From Neobacillus thermocopriae (lineage in GTDB: Bacteria; Bacillota; Bacilli; Bacillales; Cytobacillaceae), in NCBI RefSeq assembly GCF_010975035.1, contig NZ_JAAIUV010000004.1:62001-126000 (forward strand): a stretch of 64,000 nucleotides of DNA. Direction: 5' to 3'. Position 1 is the first letter of the stretch; each line of letters starts with the position of its first letter. Below, one piece after another: positions 9,483 to 17,841 of this stretch. Below the pieces are notes generated by a model that saw only the letters and a list, made by a program, of their open reading frames with translations, made no database searches and was not told the DNA's origin. The position numbers were made by a program, and so were the translations under genes.

Positions 9483-9926
9483 CTAACGCCCTATCTCTAA
9501 GGCCTTTAACATTAGAGATTTACCTGTGTTAAATGCTGTAACATTGGCCTCATACGCCCTGGAAGTAGCTAGTAGATCTACCATTTCCTTCGATAGGTCT
9601 ACATTTGGCATCTTTACATATCCTTGGGCATCTGCATCGGGATGTGATGGATCATATACTAACTTGAAAGGTGTTTGATCCTCAGCAATCTTTGTTACCC
9701 TCACCCCTTGCAATTCCGATCGAGTTTGAAGCTGACCTTGTAATACTTGGTTAAACGTCCTTTCCCTTGGTTCCATTAAAACCGTTTTGCGGCGATATGG
9801 TTCCCATTTCCCATCAACGAATGTTCCTCTCGTTGTTTGTGCATTAGCTATATTAGAGGAAACGACATCCATTCGAAGACGCTGTGCGGATAAGGCTGAA
9901 GCACTAATATTTAAAGAATCAAACAT
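9483..9926 (-). CDS. flgC: Flagellar rod protein FlgC
   Basis: FlgC is a proximal rod subunit. The 147-residue protein begins with the rod/hook N-terminal motif SALSAQRLRMDVVSSNIANA followed by TRGTFVDGKWEPY, and ends with the matching C-terminal helix YEANVTAFNTGKSLMLKALE. It follows flgB by 3 bp and precedes fliE by 12 bp. Confidence 0.96.
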   Translation of the reverse strand: MFDSLNISASALSAQRLRMDVVSSNIANAQTTRGTFVDGKWEPYRRKTVLMEPRERTFNQVLQGQLQTRSELQGVRVTKIAEDQTPFKLVYDPSHPDADAQGYVKMPNVDLSKEMVDLLATSRAYEANVTAFNTGKSLMLKALEIGR

Positions 9927-9929
9927 ACG

Positions 9930-10322
9930 TTATACCCTTCCTTTAATGGCAATCGATAATTGCTGGAATTCACTATTTATTTGTTCTGTGAGTGTATAAT
10001 ACCATAGTGAATTTTTTCCCATCCGAGTCATTTCTTCATCTATGTCCACATTACTTTGGTTATTTTGCATCACAGTTTCCGTATTTTCGACAATTTTTGC
10101 CACTGGTACATTAGAAGACTGCCCGATAGTGAAATGTCGAGGATCTGTCTGTTTCCCTACAAATTTTGTTTGATTAGCGAGCTGTTTTTTCAAAATATCT
10201 TCAAAAACTACTTGTTTCGCTTTATATCCTGGTGTCTCAGCATTGGCGATATTTTGGGAAATGGCCTGTTGCCGTAAGCTTGCTGCATTTAAAGCAGAAT
10301 GTAGGAGACCAATTTTTTGCAT
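9930..10322 (-). CDS. flgB: Flagellar rod protein FlgB
   Basis: FlgB is a proximal rod subunit and the first gene of the basal-body and export block. It contains ALNAASLRQQAISQNIANAE and TPGYKAKQV, the standard rod-protein start. The open frame reaches 10340, but ATG 10322 has a GGAGGGAG site 5 nt upstream and gives 130 residues, the B. subtilis length. The 150 bp upstream holds no sigma-D element; a clear sigma-A promoter could not be fixed. Confidence 0.95.
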   Translation of the reverse strand: MQKIGLLHSALNAASLRQQAISQNIANAETPGYKAKQVVFEDILKKQLANQTKFVGKQTDPRHFTIGQSSNVPVAKIVENTETVMQNNQSNVDIDEEMTRMGKNSLWYYTLTEQINSEFQQLSIAIKGRV

Positions 10323-10476
10323 ACTGACTCCCTCCTTCAAAAAATTTTGATTCCGTCAAAAAACCATAAAAAAACATACTTAATACTATATGTAAAAAGC
10401 AAATGGCGTTTCTTCGATATGTATGTCTCTATATTCCTAATTAGGTTCATAGTTTCAAAAAATTAAAACCCATTTA

Positions 10477-11130
10477 TTAAACTTTGAATTGATTAAAATA
10501 GCGGTTGACTCCTGATACCCAATGATTATTTAATCCTGTTGGGTCATTTTTCGCACCGATCGGCGCATACTTACCACCGATTTTTGAAATCGTAGTCAAA
10601 CCTTTATCTAAATAATTCTTACTTAAATTGCGTGCCATATCCATGATGCTATCTTCAACAGACTGATAATGTTTCAATCCATTTGGCCCCATCATCCCTG
10701 CCACATTATTTTTTACTATTGCGGCACGAGATTTGCCATTTCCTGTTTCATGAATGGCAATGGCTGCCAATAAAGCAGGATTAATATTATATCTTTGACC
10801 GGCTTGTACAAAAGCTTCCCCCATACCAGCCAGTTTTCCTTTTAGTTGATGATTGAGTTTTTCCGGACTAACTGGTTCATATCGTAAAGAATCGTTTTGA
10901 GAAATATGCCTTAATTCAATTGAATCCATTGATGGCAATTTATTCATAATGGGAGCAGCTTCTATCGTTTTTTGATTTTGCTGTTCTTGTTGAATCAACA
11001 ACTGATTGAGAATGGTCGAGAACAGATTATCACTATTTAAAGTAGCATCCATTTGTGATCTTAGCTTTTCATTTCGGGAAATCGTATTAATCATCATGGT
11101 TTTTGTCAACCAATCATCACCAATAAACAC
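10477..11130 (-). CDS. Flagellar-locus peptidoglycan hydrolase (glucosaminidase/lytic transglycosylase-like)
   Basis: The product, about 217 residues, has a Gln-rich N-terminal part and a C-terminal muralytic domain. The segment NPALLAAIAIHETGNGKSRA carries the likely catalytic Glu, followed by NNVAGMMG and a Tyr/Asn-rich end. This is the pattern of glucosaminidase/SLT-like enzymes that open peptidoglycan for the rod. No signal peptide is visible, so the protein may leave through the flagellar export gate like FlgJ (inference). GTG 11130 has AAAGGGGG at good spacing; TTG 11133 is an alternative. Confidence 0.8.
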   Translation of the reverse strand: MFIGDDWLTKTMMINTISRNEKLRSQMDATLNSDNLFSTILNQLLIQQEQQNQKTIEAAPIMNKLPSMDSIELRHISQNDSLRYEPVSPEKLNHQLKGKLAGMGEAFVQAGQRYNINPALLAAIAIHETGNGKSRAAIVKNNVAGMMGPNGLKHYQSVEDSIMDMARNLSKNYLDKGLTTISKIGGKYAPIGAKNDPTGLNNHWVSGVNRYFNQFKV

Positions 11131-11184
11131 CAAGTAGCCCCCTTTCTACTGTAAATTACAGAATATGTCGAAAATTGTCATTAT

Positions 11185-11505
11185 TTATAGAGCCGAATCT
11201 ACTAATAGTTTACTAATCTCTGACACTAATTCATCAGATAACCTAGAGAGATACTTTAGTTTTCCATCTTTAAATTTGGCTTCCACCAATATAATAGTAT
11301 TTGAGAATCGTTCAGTTTTTAATACAAGTATTTGCTTTTGATTGTAGACAAGATTTTTTATCATGAAATAGGTCCGGTTAATCGGTTCTCCGACAGTTAT
11401 TTTAACCGGTTTTGTGAAATATGGTCTATTCCTTTTATAGTGTTTATAATGATAAATGATGGCACCTTTTTGGTTTTTCCCTCGATTTATTGGTTGATTA
11501 ATCAT
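11185..11505 (-). CDS. Small basic protein of unknown function
   Basis: Not recognised. The product is 106 residues, basic in its first half (many K, R, Y; HYKHYKRNRPYFTKPVKITV) and ending in an amphipathic helix, with no signal peptide or membrane segment. The ATG at 11505 has AGAGGAAC 4 nt upstream, so the longer frame to 11550 is unlikely. An extended -10 (TGCTATAAT on the minus strand, 11561-11569) lies about 55 nt upstream and a Spo0A-box-like TGTCGAA lies at 11532-11538. It sits between fliT and the muralytic gene, which suggests but does not prove a motility role. Confidence 0.55.
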   Translation of the reverse strand: MINQPINRGKNQKGAIIYHYKHYKRNRPYFTKPVKITVGEPINRTYFMIKNLVYNQKQILVLKTERFSNTIILVEAKFKDGKLKYLSRLSDELVSEISKLLVDSAL

Positions 11506-11560
11506 ATTGGTTCCTCTTATGGTAAAAATGTTTCGACAATTCTCGATCAAAATCTGCAGA

Positions 11561-11569
11561 ATTATAGCA
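11561..11569 (-). promoter_or_regulatory. Extended -10 promoter element upstream of the small basic protein gene
   Basis: On the minus strand the sequence reads TGCTATAAT, a perfect extended -10 for sigma-A, with no good -35. A 0A-box-like heptamer (TGTCGAA, minus strand, 11532-11538) lies just downstream of the predicted start site, where binding would repress. Confidence 0.45.
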
Positions 11570-11671
11570 AAATATTAATAAAATTTACCTATAATTATAT
11601 TTTAAACAAAAATTTGGATAATACAATAGGTAAAATCGTGCTGAATACTAGTAAAATATGTCGAAAAACAA

Positions 11672-11711
11672 AAAATATAGGTCTAAATTTAGGTATTTAG
11701 ACCTATATTTT
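11672..11711 (-). terminator. Terminator of fliS-fliT
   Basis: A 17-bp perfect inverted repeat (arms at 11672-11688 and 11695-11711, 6-nt loop) lies 8 bp past the fliT stop. On the minus strand it is followed by TTTTTTGTTTTT. Confidence 0.85.
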
Positions 11712-11718
11712 AAAAATT

Positions 11719-12072
11719 TTATTTTTTTGCATCTACAAATATACCATTTGTTTGTTTTATATAGGATTGGTACATATTCGATAATTGTTTATTCTTTTTG
11801 ATTCGGGTTATTGATATTTTTGCCTCATCTATGTTCTTTTTTAATAGAGCCTGACTTTTTTGATCGATTTGAAAGGCTTTTTTTAATTGGTCTTTTGCTT
11901 TCTGGCTATAGGTAAAATCCGGTATGTCCGCTTTATACGAATCTACTTTTCTCATAAGTACATCTCTATTATTTAACAAGTCTTCAAATCGCTCGAAGTT
12001 TCCATGAATAAGTGTTTCGTTCATTTCCTTCGTTGTTTCGAAAATAGCTTGAATCCATTCTTCTATTATCAT
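11719..12072 (-). CDS. fliT: Flagellar protein FliT (FliD chaperone-like)
   Basis: The product is a 117-residue all-helical, charged protein (MIIEEWIQAIFETTKEMNET; YKADIPDFTYSQKAKDQLKK) directly after fliS. FliT proteins are short helical chaperones for the cap protein FliD and are poorly conserved, so position carries the call. The gene lies 23 bp after fliS and ends at a strong terminator. Confidence 0.8.
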   Translation of the reverse strand: MIIEEWIQAIFETTKEMNETLIHGNFERFEDLLNNRDVLMRKVDSYKADIPDFTYSQKAKDQLKKAFQIDQKSQALLKKNIDEAKISITRIKKNKQLSNMYQSYIKQTNGIFVDAKK

Positions 12073-12095
12073 GGTTGACCCTTAAACTTTCCTTA

Positions 12096-12464
12096 TTATT
12101 TCTTTTTCATCGCCATTGCCCAAGTTTCAGACAATTCTACGGCATACCCTTCTATTTCATTCAAAATTTCTTCGTCTTTCTTTAAATTCGCTTCAACCAA
12201 TCGATTCTTCATATAATCATACATGGTCAGTAATTGTTCAGATATTGGATAGCCCTTTTTCAGGGTTACCATTAATTCACTGATAATATCTTGTGCTCTT
12301 AAATTATATCGATGACTTTCCTCCATATTTCGATTTTGAATAGCTATTTTGGAAAGTCTGATGAACTTGACTAATCCTTGATATAACATATGTGTTAGTT
12401 CTTCCGGGCTAGCAGTTGTTACAGCTTGTGTTTGGTAAGTTTGATATGGATTTTTTATTGTCAT
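12096..12464 (-). CDS. fliS: Flagellin export chaperone FliS
   Basis: FliS binds the C-terminus of flagellin and keeps it unfolded for export; in B. subtilis it also works with FliW and CsrA in flagellin homeostasis. The 122-residue product shows the family start NPYQTYQTQAVTTASPEELT, followed by MLYQGLVKFIRLS and the C-terminal ELSETWAMAMKK. It is preceded by a sigma-D-type promoter, and fliT follows in the same unit. Confidence 0.95.
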   Translation of the reverse strand: MTIKNPYQTYQTQAVTTASPEELTHMLYQGLVKFIRLSKIAIQNRNMEESHRYNLRAQDIISELMVTLKKGYPISEQLLTMYDYMKNRLVEANLKKDEEILNEIEGYAVELSETWAMAMKKK

Positions 12465-12503
12465 CTACATTCTCCCTTCTAAATCCATGCCTTCTCCGTT
12501 TGA

Positions 12504-12530
12504 TTATCGGAACGAATGAAAAATAGTTAA
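12504..12530 (-). promoter_or_regulatory. Sigma-D promoter of fliS-fliT
   Basis: On the minus strand: -35 TTAA (12527-12530), 15-bp spacer, -10 TCCGATAA (12504-12511). It matches TAAA-N15-GCCGATAA with one mismatch in each box and lies 40 bp upstream of fliS. Confidence 0.7.
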
Positions 12531-12567
12531 GAGGAGAAGGGAAAATTATTTGTGGACAAACTAGATA

Positions 12568-13485
12568 TCAACTACCCGTTGCTTTGTCCGTTCCAACTTT
12601 TAGTACAACACCAGAGCCATCAATTAAGTAATTCAGCCTTTGATTATACGATTTTAAATTTTGAATTTTAGCTGCATCCCCAAGTTGATTAAAGGCACTA
12701 ATTTCTTTGGCTAATTTCGCAATCTCTTGCTGCAATTCATCATTTCGCTTCTTTTCCAGCATTAATTGCTGTTCTTTTTGCTTAAGCTGTTCCTTCAATG
12801 CTTCTTTTTCTCGTTGATTTTCAGCCTTTATTTTATTAAGCTGTTGAGCTGCGTCTCTATTTTGAAGAGCCATATTTGTCAATTGATACAAGCTGCCCAG
12901 TAGCTCGTGCAATTGAATACCTGGAATTTGTTCTACATTCGTAATTAATCCTGACAATATATCAAGCAAATTCATGTTTTGAGGTTGTTGATTAGAATTG
13001 TTTGGAAAAACAGGATTACTTTCAGGCAATGCTTCGGTAGAAATTACAGGTATTTCTTTTTCTGTGATCGTTGTAAAATGGTACCCATTGAGATTATTCG
13101 CTTGTTGCCCTTCATTTTCTTTTACAAGAGAATAATATTTGTAATTGACGGATTGATATCCACGATTTAATAATGCAGCCACTTCCTTCAATAATTCGGT
13201 AATATTATTGACAGACTCTTCTTGCCTTTCTTTAATATATTGAAACATAAAGTCAATTTCATTTTTTGACCATTTACGATTCACTTTTTTCGCTTCAGAC
13301 AGAAGATCAGAAGAAGGCTTGATGGTTAGAAACATTAGATTGTTATAATAAAAAACTAACGTATTCTCCCTTAATCCATGCTTTTTCTCCAATTCAGAAA
13401 TAAAAATATCTTCATCCAAATTTTTATTTTTATGCTTTTCTAATACCTCTTTCATTTCAAACAGAGCCAATTTTAAACTCATCAT
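12568..13485 (-). CDS. SANT/Myb-like helical protein with coiled coil, unknown function
   Basis: A 305-residue protein of unknown role. Residues about 68-118 (RKWSKNEIDFMFQYIKERQE then LLNRGYQSVNYKYY) resemble the SANT/Myb-like fold seen in RsfA-type regulators, with Trp and aromatic residues spaced as in a helix-turn-helix. Residues about 215-270 form a K/E/Q-rich coiled coil, and the C-terminus is a small globular tail. No signal peptide. It is a single gene between the PilZ gene and fliS. A DNA-binding role is possible; a flagellar role is inferred from position only. Confidence 0.7.
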   Translation of the reverse strand: MMSLKLALFEMKEVLEKHKNKNLDEDIFISELEKKHGLRENTLVFYYNNLMFLTIKPSSDLLSEAKKVNRKWSKNEIDFMFQYIKERQEESVNNITELLKEVAALLNRGYQSVNYKYYSLVKENEGQQANNLNGYHFTTITEKEIPVISTEALPESNPVFPNNSNQQPQNMNLLDILSGLITNVEQIPGIQLHELLGSLYQLTNMALQNRDAAQQLNKIKAENQREKEALKEQLKQKEQQLMLEKKRNDELQQEIAKLAKEISAFNQLGDAAKIQNLKSYNQRLNYLIDGSGVVLKVGTDKATGS

Positions 13486-13675
13486 CCTACCTCCTGACTT
13501 TGATCGTTGAGGTATTTTTTATTCAAATCAAAGAAAATGTTTTTTACAAAATATATAGTTTTACTTGAATCAGACATTAAATACTTCGAATGTTTGTCTA
13601 TTTTTTTGGGTGTCAATCAAAAACAGAAATAAAATGTTACAATTTTTCAAAAATTATTATACAAAATGTGTCATC

Positions 13676-13695
13676 AATTGTAAAATATTACAATT
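13676..13695. repeat. Perfect inverted repeat in the intergenic region
   Basis: AATTGTAA-AATA-TTACAATT is a palindrome with 8-bp arms in a very AT-rich stretch between the PilZ gene and the SANT-like gene. It has no T-run, so it may be an operator rather than a terminator. A related half-site (TTACAATTT) lies at about 13637-13645. Confidence 0.4.
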
Positions 13696-13708
13696 AAATG
13701 TAAATAAA

Positions 13709-13738
13709 AAATACTTCTTTCCTATTAAAGAAGTATTT
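13709..13738 (-). terminator. Terminator of the PilZ gene
   Basis: A 12-bp perfect stem (13709-13720 with 13727-13738) with T-runs on either side, so it could act on both strands. It lies 26 bp past the PilZ gene stop. Confidence 0.8.
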
Positions 13739-13764
13739 TTTATTTACATATGATATTGTGAAAT

Positions 13765-14385
13765 TTACTTCAAACGTATTTGTCTTAGTTTATAATTACA
13801 AAATTGAATAATTTTCATCTGATCTTTTTGATTAAGTTTAGTAAATTGAACAGCTACATTTTTTAGAGATTCGTCCTTATTCATTTGAATCCGTTTGACC
13901 TGTCCGACAAAGTTGATGGGTGTAGAATCATTATTGTGAGAAGTTGGAACGATTAACGTTCCAGTCATCTCGCTACCTTCCTGTAATTCCAAATCAGTCT
14001 TGCACGTAAATCGTAACCCGCCTCCACTAATATCAAGTGTTGTTACTGTAGTATCATTAACAATTAAATCCAAATTAGCCTTAACACGAAAGTTATCACG
14101 CCTCTGAACTCTGACAATCTCATTTTCAATTGGTTTCGTAATTCGTAACAATGGTACGGTACCATTTTTTCTACCAATGACATGGGAATCAAATTTATAT
14201 TTGTTTTCATTGATTAAGTAGCTGATTTCCAATTTATCGCCTTCTGATATATGCCCCATGATGGTTCGAAGCATGGGAAAAACTATCAAAATTTCATTCT
14301 CCTCTATTTCAGCAACAATGGACTTACATGTCTTATTGACATTTTTTAGTTCAATCATAATATTCTGACTTATTTTTGGATACAT
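13765..14385 (-). CDS. PilZ-domain c-di-GMP receptor, YcgR/YpfA-type flagellar brake
   Basis: The product, about 206 residues, has an N-terminal YcgR-N-like beta domain and a C-terminal PilZ domain. The c-di-GMP-binding signature is visible: RRDNFR (RxxxR) near residue 96 and DISGGGL (DxSxxG) about 25 residues later. YpfA/DgrA proteins bind c-di-GMP and slow the motor through MotA; that role is inferred. ATG 14385 was taken, with GTG 14397 as an alternative; neither has a strong ribosome site. It stands between two terminators. Confidence 0.85.
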   Translation of the reverse strand: MYPKISQNIMIELKNVNKTCKSIVAEIEENEILIVFPMLRTIMGHISEGDKLEISYLINENKYKFDSHVIGRKNGTVPLLRITKPIENEIVRVQRRDNFRVKANLDLIVNDTTVTTLDISGGGLRFTCKTDLELQEGSEMTGTLIVPTSHNNDSTPINFVGQVKRIQMNKDESLKNVAVQFTKLNQKDQMKIIQFCNYKLRQIRLK

Positions 14386-14452
14386 GGAATCAAACACCCG
14401 CTTAATTTTATATAATCCTACTTTTATACTACTTTATCTTTATGAAAAATAA

Positions 14453-14486
14453 AAGGGCAAAACAATTGAATATTTGTTTTGCCCTT
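14453..14486 (-). terminator. Terminator of the flgM-flgN-flgK-flgL unit
   Basis: A 13-bp perfect stem (14453-14465 with 14474-14486) begins 5 bp past the flgL stop and is followed on the minus strand by TTTATTTTT. Confidence 0.85.
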
Positions 14487-14490
14487 CAAT

Positions 14491-15393
14491 TTAGCGCAGA
14501 AAATCTACTAAAGATGGCTGGATTATACGAGCACCGGCAGATAAGGCTGCTCGATGAACATTTTCCTGTGCCTTTAGATCTATAATCACTCTAGTAATGT
14601 CTGCATCTTCTTCTTTTGATAACAAACTCACGGCTGATAATTCTAGTCCTTCTAAACGGGTCGAACTTAATTCCATCCGGTTCATTCTAGCCCCTAAATC
14701 GGCACGAATCTGTAAAACATGGTCCAATTGTTGATCCAATTTACTTAATAGATCAGAAGATTGATTATTTTCAGCTTGAAATTCATTTACAATGTTTTTC
14801 AATACTTTAAATATCCCGCCGTCTCCGTCATTATTAAACACTTGAACCCCAGGGACATTAATCTGTACATGGTTGTTTGGACCCACTTGTAATTCTAGTT
14901 TACCTTCATTCTTGCTTAGAAAACCTTTTTCCGTACCGGAATCATCCAATCCATATGGAGGGTTTTTCACATCTGTTCCGGCAAAAAGATATCTTCCTGC
15001 CATTTGCGTATTAGCAATTTCTCCAAGATGCTCCTTTAGCTGATTGATTTCTTCTGCGATGGCTTTCCGGTCATTTCCACCATTGGTACCATTCAGCCCC
15101 TGGACAGTTAGCTCACGTACCCGATGTAGGACTGAAATGACCTCATCAAGTGCCTCATCCGTGCTAGTCATCCAAGAAAGTCCATCTTCCGCATTACGCT
15201 TGTATTGATCGATTTCATTTAGTGAAGATCGAAAATACATGCTTCGAACAGCCACTACAGGATCGTCTGATGGTTTCGTTATTTTCTTGCCGGTAGAAAG
15301 TTGTTCCTGATATTTCGCCATTGCACTATTACTTCGCTGCAGGTTAAATAACATATTTTGATTTAACATACTTTGTGTTACACGCGAACTCAT
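14491..15393 (-). CDS. flgL: Hook-filament junction protein FlgL (HAP3)
   Basis: FlgL joins the hook to the filament. The 300-residue protein has flagellin-like ends: N-terminal LQRSNSAMAKYQEQLSTGKK and ITKPSDDPV, and C-terminal helices TRLEGLELSAVSLLSKEEDA. AGRYLFAGT is a FlgL hallmark. ATG 15393 has AGGAGTG 5 nt upstream. It lies 13 bp after flgK. Confidence 0.96.
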   Translation of the reverse strand: MSSRVTQSMLNQNMLFNLQRSNSAMAKYQEQLSTGKKITKPSDDPVVAVRSMYFRSSLNEIDQYKRNAEDGLSWMTSTDEALDEVISVLHRVRELTVQGLNGTNGGNDRKAIAEEINQLKEHLGEIANTQMAGRYLFAGTDVKNPPYGLDDSGTEKGFLSKNEGKLELQVGPNNHVQINVPGVQVFNNDGDGGIFKVLKNIVNEFQAENNQSSDLLSKLDQQLDHVLQIRADLGARMNRMELSSTRLEGLELSAVSLLSKEEDADITRVIIDLKAQENVHRAALSAGARIIQPSLVDFLR

Positions 15394-15406
15394 ACCATCA
15401 CTCCTG

Positions 15407-16855
15407 CTACAATCCTACTCTGCCCATTCCATTAATGATCTTGTCCAAACATTGATCCATTACTGTTACCATGCGTGCTGCAGCATTATAAGCCTGCTGG
15501 AATTTAATCATATTGGCCATTTCTTCATCGAGAGAGACACCGGAAACTGACTGACGACGATTCTCAACCTGATGAATGATCACTTCAGAATTCTCTTTCA
15601 TCCGGCTTGCTTCTTGTGAATCAATTCCTAATTGAGCAATGATATTACGGTAAAAATCATCCAATGTAGAAGTGGTCCCATTAAACTCCAAGCTGTTATC
15701 AAATTTAATATCCGCGATCTTTTTGGCATTTTCTCCATTCCCTGAGGAAGACATCCCGGAACCAGGCGCTTCTTCTCTTGCTGCTGCTATTAAATCTAAT
15801 GACTCCATGATGGCTTTGTTGACATTGATATTTCCGGCAGAATCCCCGATAAAAAAGGAATATTTTTCAGTTGATTCTCCTGAAATATTCTTTAAATTTA
15901 GTCCTTCTTCATGTAGGTTATTGACAGCCTCGATCAGTTGTTTAGCTAATGTATTGATTTGATCCTTGATGTTCGGGATGATCCCCCCATCAGTGGTTCC
16001 AAACGATTCAATCCGGCCTAGTAATTCTCCCGATTCCAATATGACTTTATTTCCATTTAGTTTGATTTCATTGGGATCGATCATTGTACCCGATTCGTCG
16101 AAGCCTATGGTTAGTTGAGATGATTGATCTCCGGAGACTAAAACACTATCACCTATCGAAACTGTTACCATTCCATTCTTATCAGGAACAGTATTAACAT
16201 TGACAATTTTTGATAATTGATCGAGTAATAAATCCCTTTGGTCATATAAATCATTAGGCTCATAATTATTGATGACCAAGCGGGAGATTTGTGAATTAAG
16301 ATTGGCAATTTGATTGGCAAGTGAATTAACTTCCTTTGTTTTGGCCATGATGACGTTTTTTAGATCGTTTTGCAGCTGTGTAAGTGAATCAGACAAGAAA
16401 TGAAATGTTTCCGCTACTGCCACCCCTTTTTGTCTGATGACTGCCCTGGCGGCTGTACTTTCCGGATTTTTCGCAAGTTCTTGCCAACCTTTCCAAAACT
16501 CATCCATCACGAAGGCTAATCCCGTATCAGAAGGTTCATTCATAAATTCCTCGATTTTGGATAGGGTGTCACTCTTTGCTTCCCAATAACCTAAATTTTT
16601 ATTTTCTCCACGAAGCTGAACATCCAAATATTCTTCTCTTAAGCGGACGAGTTTACTGACATCAACACCCGTTCCTAATTGATGATTATGCATTCCGGGA
16701 ACAGATAAAGCGGTGGTGGCTTGCATTTCAGCCCGTTGGCGTGTATAACCAATTGTATTTGCATTGGCAATATTGTGTCCGGTCGTGGTCAGTGCCGATT
16801 GTTGTGCGGAAAGTGCCCTTCGTCCAATCTCTAAACCATGGAAGGTAGAAACCAT
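15407..16855 (-). CDS. flgK: Hook-associated protein FlgK (HAP1)
   Basis: FlgK is the first junction protein on the hook. The 482-residue product starts with the rod/hook motif ALSAQQSALTTTGHNIANAN, followed by TIGYTRQRAEM. It ends in SGVSLDEEMANMIKFQQAYN plus AAARMVTVMDQCLDKIINGM, both strong FlgK signatures. It is co-transcribed with flgM, flgN and flgL. Confidence 0.97.
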   Translation of the reverse strand: MVSTFHGLEIGRRALSAQQSALTTTGHNIANANTIGYTRQRAEMQATTALSVPGMHNHQLGTGVDVSKLVRLREEYLDVQLRGENKNLGYWEAKSDTLSKIEEFMNEPSDTGLAFVMDEFWKGWQELAKNPESTAARAVIRQKGVAVAETFHFLSDSLTQLQNDLKNVIMAKTKEVNSLANQIANLNSQISRLVINNYEPNDLYDQRDLLLDQLSKIVNVNTVPDKNGMVTVSIGDSVLVSGDQSSQLTIGFDESGTMIDPNEIKLNGNKVILESGELLGRIESFGTTDGGIIPNIKDQINTLAKQLIEAVNNLHEEGLNLKNISGESTEKYSFFIGDSAGNINVNKAIMESLDLIAAAREEAPGSGMSSSGNGENAKKIADIKFDNSLEFNGTTSTLDDFYRNIIAQLGIDSQEASRMKENSEVIIHQVENRRQSVSGVSLDEEMANMIKFQQAYNAAARMVTVMDQCLDKIINGMGRVGL

Positions 16856-16874
16856 TTAACCCCCATCCTTTCCT

Positions 16875-17360
16875 CTATATTTTTGCATCTAATAAGCTAG
16901 CAAAACGATTGGCTTTCTCAGGTCCATATCCAATAGAAGGCTCTTTACTAACAAACATTCCGATCGAGTACTGAATATATGAAAGGGATGATTGGATCAA
17001 CTGTTGATTGCTCTCATTAATCTTACGTATTTCCTCGATGACATCCCGTAGCTGACTAGCGATGAGGTTTAGATTGGATTTTGCTTCTTCATCTACCAGA
17101 AAATCCAGTAATTTTTCTACTGTTATTGCGGATCCAACATATCCTTTTTCTTTCATATATTCCGCGACGAGCCTCATTCGCTCCTCTTCTAATCGTTGTA
17201 TTTCATCCGTGCAGGAATTCACTCGATAAATGATTGAATGTAAAGCGGACATATCACCATCCACAAGTGCAGATCTTTTTTCTTTTGTTGCATCTAATAG
17301 CTTCTTATGAATCTCGAGCATTGTTTCCATTACTTGAATAATTGGTTTTACAGATCCCAT
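16875..17360 (-). CDS. flgN: FlgN-type chaperone (YvyG)
   Basis: FlgN is the export chaperone for FlgK and FlgL. The 161-residue product is mainly helical with a charged N-terminal half (MLEIHKKLLDATKEKRSALV) and a Gln-rich C-terminal helix (NESNQQLIQSSLSYIQYSI). It has the usual FlgN length and sits in the standard flgM-flgN-flgK order. Confidence 0.92.
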   Translation of the reverse strand: MGSVKPIIQVMETMLEIHKKLLDATKEKRSALVDGDMSALHSIIYRVNSCTDEIQRLEEERMRLVAEYMKEKGYVGSAITVEKLLDFLVDEEAKSNLNLIASQLRDVIEEIRKINESNQQLIQSSLSYIQYSIGMFVSKEPSIGYGPEKANRFASLLDAKI

Positions 17361-17370
17361 TTACTTTCTC

Positions 17371-17646
17371 CTACTTGGAATAATTGTTCCAAAAATCGAT
17401 CATTTTTTCAGCGATTTTCTTACTGTCCACATGATAGGTTCCTGCTGCAATTTGCTGTTTTAATTCTTGAACACGATTTTGCCGTTCGGTTTGTCCAGAC
17501 TTCATGGCTTCGGCAATTTCCCGGCCGCGTGAAGATATTTCTACTTCCGTTGAAGTGGGTGTATTTTTTGATGATTGCTTTATATTGAAACGGTTCGCTT
17601 GATTATGGTAGGAATAAAAACCGTATCTCGTATCATTAATTCTCAT
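17371..17646 (-). CDS. flgM: Anti-sigma-D factor FlgM
   Basis: FlgM binds sigma-D and blocks late flagellar genes until the hook is complete. The 91-residue product has an unstructured N-terminus and the conserved C-terminal part EISSRGREIAEAMKSGQT, then VQELKQQIAAGTYHVDSKKI, the sigma-binding helices. Its own promoter matches the sigma-D consensus perfectly, consistent with the known feedback loop. Confidence 0.95.
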   Translation of the reverse strand: MRINDTRYGFYSYHNQANRFNIKQSSKNTPTSTEVEISSRGREIAEAMKSGQTERQNRVQELKQQIAAGTYHVDSKKIAEKMIDFWNNYSK

Positions 17647-17677
17647 TTACCGTTGCCTCCTATTCCTTTATTTATTC

Positions 17678-17704
17678 ATATCGGCTAATCATATCGTAAG
17701 TTTA
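17678..17704 (-). promoter_or_regulatory. Sigma-D promoter of flgM-flgN-flgK-flgL
   Basis: On the minus strand: TAAA (17701-17704), 15-bp spacer, GCCGATAT (17678-17685), identical to the B. subtilis sigma-D consensus. It lies 31 bp upstream of flgM. Confidence 0.9.
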
Positions 17705-17810
17705 GTGGATTCGAATAAAAAATCGATGAGTATATCTTATAAACCATTAACTTATTCATTATAGCAAAGTGATTGGTATTTTTGTGATCGGAGTAGTATG
17801 ATTCATGACA

Positions 17811-17834
17811 AAAAAAGGGAGCAATATTGCCCCC
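17811..17834 (-). terminator. Terminator of the downstream chemoreceptor gene
   Basis: GGGAGCAAT/ATTGCCCCC forms a hairpin with one mismatch, 7 bp past the stop codon, followed on the minus strand by seven T residues. Confidence 0.7.
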
Positions 17835-17841
17835 TAGAATG

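Noticed and set aside
10341-10476. A promoter for the flgB-flhB block
   Set aside because: Several AT-rich hexamers occur, but none has a -35 and -10 pair at 16-18 bp, and no sigma-D element is present.
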